Shown one piece after another: positions 34,538-36,696 of a DNA stretch of 36,696 nt. The stretch is from Desulfovibrio sp. (GTDB lineage: Bacteria > Bacillota > Dethiobacteria > DTU022), in assembly GCA_020060545.1 (NCBI GenBank), contig JAGUZX010000055.1, positions 1 to 36,696 of the forward strand, given 5' to 3'. Every line of letters starts with the position of its first letter. The first letter of the stretch is position 1. Made by a program: the position numbers and the translations under genes. The notes under the pieces were generated by a model. It saw nothing but the letters and a program-made list of their open reading frames with translations, searched no databases and had not been told where the DNA came from.

Positions 34538-34682
34538 TTACGGCCTTAATTTGCGCGTTGATTCTCCTTTCAGGGTTAGTTTGTGGGCGTTGTGAACCAG
34601 GCGGTCCAAGATGGCATCGGCCACGGTGGGGTCGGTGATTCTGTCGTACCAGTGTTCGACTGGGAGTTGGGCGGCGGCGAAG
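34538..34682 (-). pseudogene. istB: C-terminal remnant of IS21 helper ATPase IstB
   Basis: About 48 codons on the minus strand read [19 protein letters not shown], then [18 protein letters not shown], and stop at 34538. This is the conserved C-terminal end of IstB, the AAA+ partner of IS21-family transposases. The ATPase core, istA and the left end are gone; the right IS end should lie in 34451-34537. It marks a past IS21-type insertion. Confidence 0.85.
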
Positions 34683-34732
34683 CAAGCAAGCGGTGGATTT
34701 TTTCAATTCCCACTATTTTAATTTTAATGGGT

Positions 34733-35121
34733 TCACCAGATTACCTTGACTTCTTTATATTGGGCAATGAGGGCGTCGCTGGTAACAAGGTCCATAGAGT
34801 TTTGCAGTGCTGTGGCAATAATGAATCGATCGCAGGGATCGTTATGTAGCGGAGGTAAAGCGACAGAACGGACGGCAATTGAACTGTTGATGGTCAGTTC
34901 CTGAAGGCCATGATGATTCAAGACCTTTTCAAACCAGTTTCCGGGATTCATAGGCAATTCCAGTTTTCTGCTGCGTGCTTTCACCGCGATTTCAAAAGCG
35001 GAAATCGATGAAACAAACAGACTTCCTATATTTTCCCGAATGGCATTTTTAGCATTTTCAGAAAGCCTGCTTTGATCGGCTGCCAACCACAACAAGGTAC
35101 AAGTATCCAACAGAAGCATCA

Positions 35122-35122
<1 letters not shown>
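34733..35122 (-). CDS. vapC: type II toxin VapC (PIN-domain ribonuclease)
   Basis: This 129-residue PIN-domain RNase has D6 in LLLDTCTLLWL, E in SAFEIAVK, and the aspartates in LHNDPCDRFIIATA, which bind the metal ions. The pattern LSENAKNAI is typical of PIN proteins paired with Phd/YefM antitoxins. The start ATG 35122 shares a base with the vapB stop in TGATG, so the genes are translationally coupled. The longer frame from 35149 lies within vapB. Confidence 0.93.
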
Positions 35123-35419
<297 letters not shown>

Positions 35420-35428
<9 letters not shown>

Positions 35429-35623
35429 GATGATGTAAAATATTTCACTGAAAATCGACAGGTCGTTATCGTTAATGTTTACGGTTACGAGGAGCGAATA
35501 GATCTTGCGGTGCTTTTGAACCGCATGTCATATCGCCAAACAAGTAACTATCCCCTGATGCAGAGAATAAGGCTTAAACTGGGGCTTATAAACAATAATT
35601 CCGTTGTCCAACAGCTATATTAA
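35420..35623 (+). CDS. hypothetical protein or remnant, 67 residues
   Basis: An open frame divergent from vapBC encodes a plausible protein (VVIVNVYGYEERIDLAVLLN, then MQRIRLKLGLI). TTG 35420 lies inside the vapBC promoter and has no ribosome site, so the start is doubtful. It may be the end of a lost gene. No family recognised. Confidence 0.3.
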
Positions 35624-35673
35624 AGCCAGCTGTTTGTGTTGGAAGAAAATAAGTTAATGTAGTTTACATAAAT

Positions 35674-35687
35674 GATGCCTGGCACTG
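35674..35687. repeat. degenerate copy of the GGTGCC/GGCACC palindrome
   Basis: TGCCTGGCA within GATGCCTGGCACTG repeats the core of the palindrome at 11718-11731, with an A+T-rich flank and TTTTT downstream. It lies just after the 3' end of the ECF ATPase gene. Confidence 0.5.
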
Positions 35688-35694
35688 CGCATTT

Positions 35695-36495
35695 TTACTT
35701 CTTATAAGACGGTGGCCCGGCGGCGCTGCCGTTTCCGCCCGCCGCCTGTTCCGGTCCCCGGTGGCGGTGCCACTCGGCCAGCAGGGAATGGGGCACCTCC
35801 AGCCCGTGGTTGAGCATGAGCCCATGATCGGACATCACCGCCGCGGGCCGCCCGTCGGCCCGCAGGCCGCCGCCGTCCATGAGCACCACCCGGGTGCAGG
35901 TTTCCAGGATGAACTCCAGGTCGTGCGAGGCGATGAGCATCGTCTTGTCGGCCATCTCCTCCAGCAGGCGGATCAGGCGGCGCCGGTAGCGCAGGTCCAG
36001 GTCGGAGGTGGGCTCATCCAGGATCAGCAAGCGAGGCCGCATGGCCAAGATACCGGTAAGGGCCACCAGGCGCTGCTCGCCGCTGGACAGTTGATGGGGC
36101 GGCCGGTCCAGCAGGCCGGTGATGCCTGCTCCGGCAGCTGCTTCCGTGACACGCTGCCGGATTTCTTCCTCGGGCAGGCCCATGTTTTGCGGGCCGAAGG
36201 CGATGTCCTCCCGCACCGAGGGGCAGATCAGTTGATCGCCGGTATGCTGAAAGACCATGCCTACCTCGGGCATGAACCCCCCGTGTTTGACCGGCCGGCC
36301 GAAAATGGCCATGCTTCCCGCGGAAGGCTTGAGAATACCCGAGATTAATAGAAAAAAGGTGGTCTTACCGGCTCCGTTGGGTCCGATAATCCCCACCCTT
36401 TCGCCGGCGGCTACGCTGAAGTGGATCTCTTCCAGGATCGGGGGCTGCCCGGGGTAACCGAAGGTCAACCCCTGCACGGTTAGGATTGCGGTCAA
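35695..36495 (-). CDS. energy-coupling factor/cobalt-type ABC transporter ATPase
   Basis: This 266-residue ATPase has Walker A GPNGAGKT (38-45), the Q-loop in MVFQHTGDQL, signature LSSGEQ (136-141), Walker B LLILDEP (156-162) and a switch histidine in IASHDLEF. The FQHTGDQL pattern fits CbiO/EcfA proteins, which power uptake of cobalt, nickel or vitamins. TTG 36495 has AGGAG eight bases upstream; the frame extends to 36528. The preceding gene on this strand ends 110 bases upstream and looks like the transmembrane partner. A perfect TATAAT on the minus strand at 36554-36559 lacks a good -35 box. The substrate is not shown in the window. Confidence 0.9.
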   Translation of the reverse strand: MTAILTVQGLTFGYPGQPPILEEIHFSVAAGERVGIIGPNGAGKTTFFLLISGILKPSAGSMAIFGRPVKHGGFMPEVGMVFQHTGDQLICPSVREDIAFGPQNMGLPEEEIRQRVTEAAAGAGITGLLDRPPHQLSSGEQRLVALTGILAMRPRLLILDEPTSDLDLRYRRRLIRLLEEMADKTMLIASHDLEFILETCTRVVLMDGGGLRADGRPAAVMSDHGLMLNHGLEVPHSLLAEWHRHRGPEQAAGGNGSAAGPPSYKK

Positions 36496-36605
36496 GATAG
36501 CTTCTCCTCGCAAAAATTTCGTACTCAAGGGCAGATTTTCCGCTTCAGCTTTGATTATAACACAACTTGGGCCCGTAGTTGCACGGCTGCCGCCGGTGTA
36601 CTAAA

Positions 36606-36696
36606 TCAGGATAAAAGTAGCGCCTGGGTCAAGACAAGGGCCGCGGCAAGCAGCACGCCGGCTGCCAGGGCCAGGCGGTCTCCCGGGCCGGGCCGG
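36606..36696 (-). CDS. C-terminal end of a membrane protein, probably ECF T component (CbiQ type), partial
   Basis: The last 29 codons before the stop at 36606 encode DRLALAAGVLLAAALVLTQ and LLLS, a single hydrophobic helix after an arginine-containing turn. CbiQ/EcfT proteins end in this way, and their gene usually precedes the ATPase. The call depends mostly on the neighbour. Confidence 0.5.
   Translation of the reverse strand, partial: RPGPGDRLALAAGVLLAAALVLTQALLLS

Noticed and set aside
34451-34732. A new small gene on the minus strand (83 codons)
   Set aside because: That frame is out of phase with the istB remnant that explains the sequence.

Overview
The window reads as a chromosome segment of a Gram-positive, spore-forming anaerobe of the Clostridia (Bacillota), probably a Peptococcaceae/Thermoanaerobacterales-type organism with moderately high GC. 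This is an inference from gene content. Three sporulation-type genes are present (PdaB-like deacetylase, ylbJ, ytvI). There is a T-box leader, a Firmicutes-type PdxS/PdxT pair, strong GGAGG ribosome sites with many GTG/TTG starts, and a decayed CooC-like ATPase. No rRNA or tRNA gene was seen.

Region 1 (1-7.9 kb). The left edge holds the 3' end (domains V and VI) of a group II intron. On the minus strand lies an operon read as promoter, T-box leader, class I/II aminotransferase, hisH, hisF, pdxS, pdxT. HisH/HisF and PdxT/PdxS are both glutaminase plus TIM-barrel ammonia-channelling pairs, and PLP is the cofactor of the aminotransferase at the head of the operon. A broken transposase, a PdaB-like deacetylase, hisC on the plus strand and a CopZ-like metallochaperone follow.

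Region 2 (8-16.7 kb). ylbJ and rsmD converge tail to tail. Next come a membrane-anchored M20 peptidase and an overlapping YfcC-type transporter, whose junction carries a palindromic repeat that supplies the peptidase C-terminus. A secreted protein with twelve NHL repeats and a C-terminal PxKF-type domain follows.

Region 3 (16.7-26.5 kb). This holds a cytoplasmic GH3 glycosidase, oligoendopeptidase F, a 49-residue basic protein, an acetyl-CoA hydrolase/CoA-transferase family protein, a nitronate monooxygenase-like flavoprotein, a DEAD-box helicase and a cold-shock protein. The helicase and cold-shock gene are neighbours, as expected for a cold-response pair.

Region 4 (26.5-32.4 kb). An apparent minus-strand operon ytvI, GH13 alpha-glucosidase, tupA has no tungstate permease or ATPase beside it. 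A frameshifted CooC-like pseudogene and tyrS follow; tyrS has no T-box.

Region 5 (32.4-35.7 kb) looks like an accessory island. It has hicAB with a palindromic operator on its -35 box, a short truncated gene, a solo B3/B4 editing-domain protein, an istB remnant, and vapBC with a consensus promoter and spaced direct repeats. The right edge holds an ECF/cobalt-type ATPase and the end of its transmembrane partner. Start codons were chosen by ribosome-binding site, so several differ from the longest open frame.
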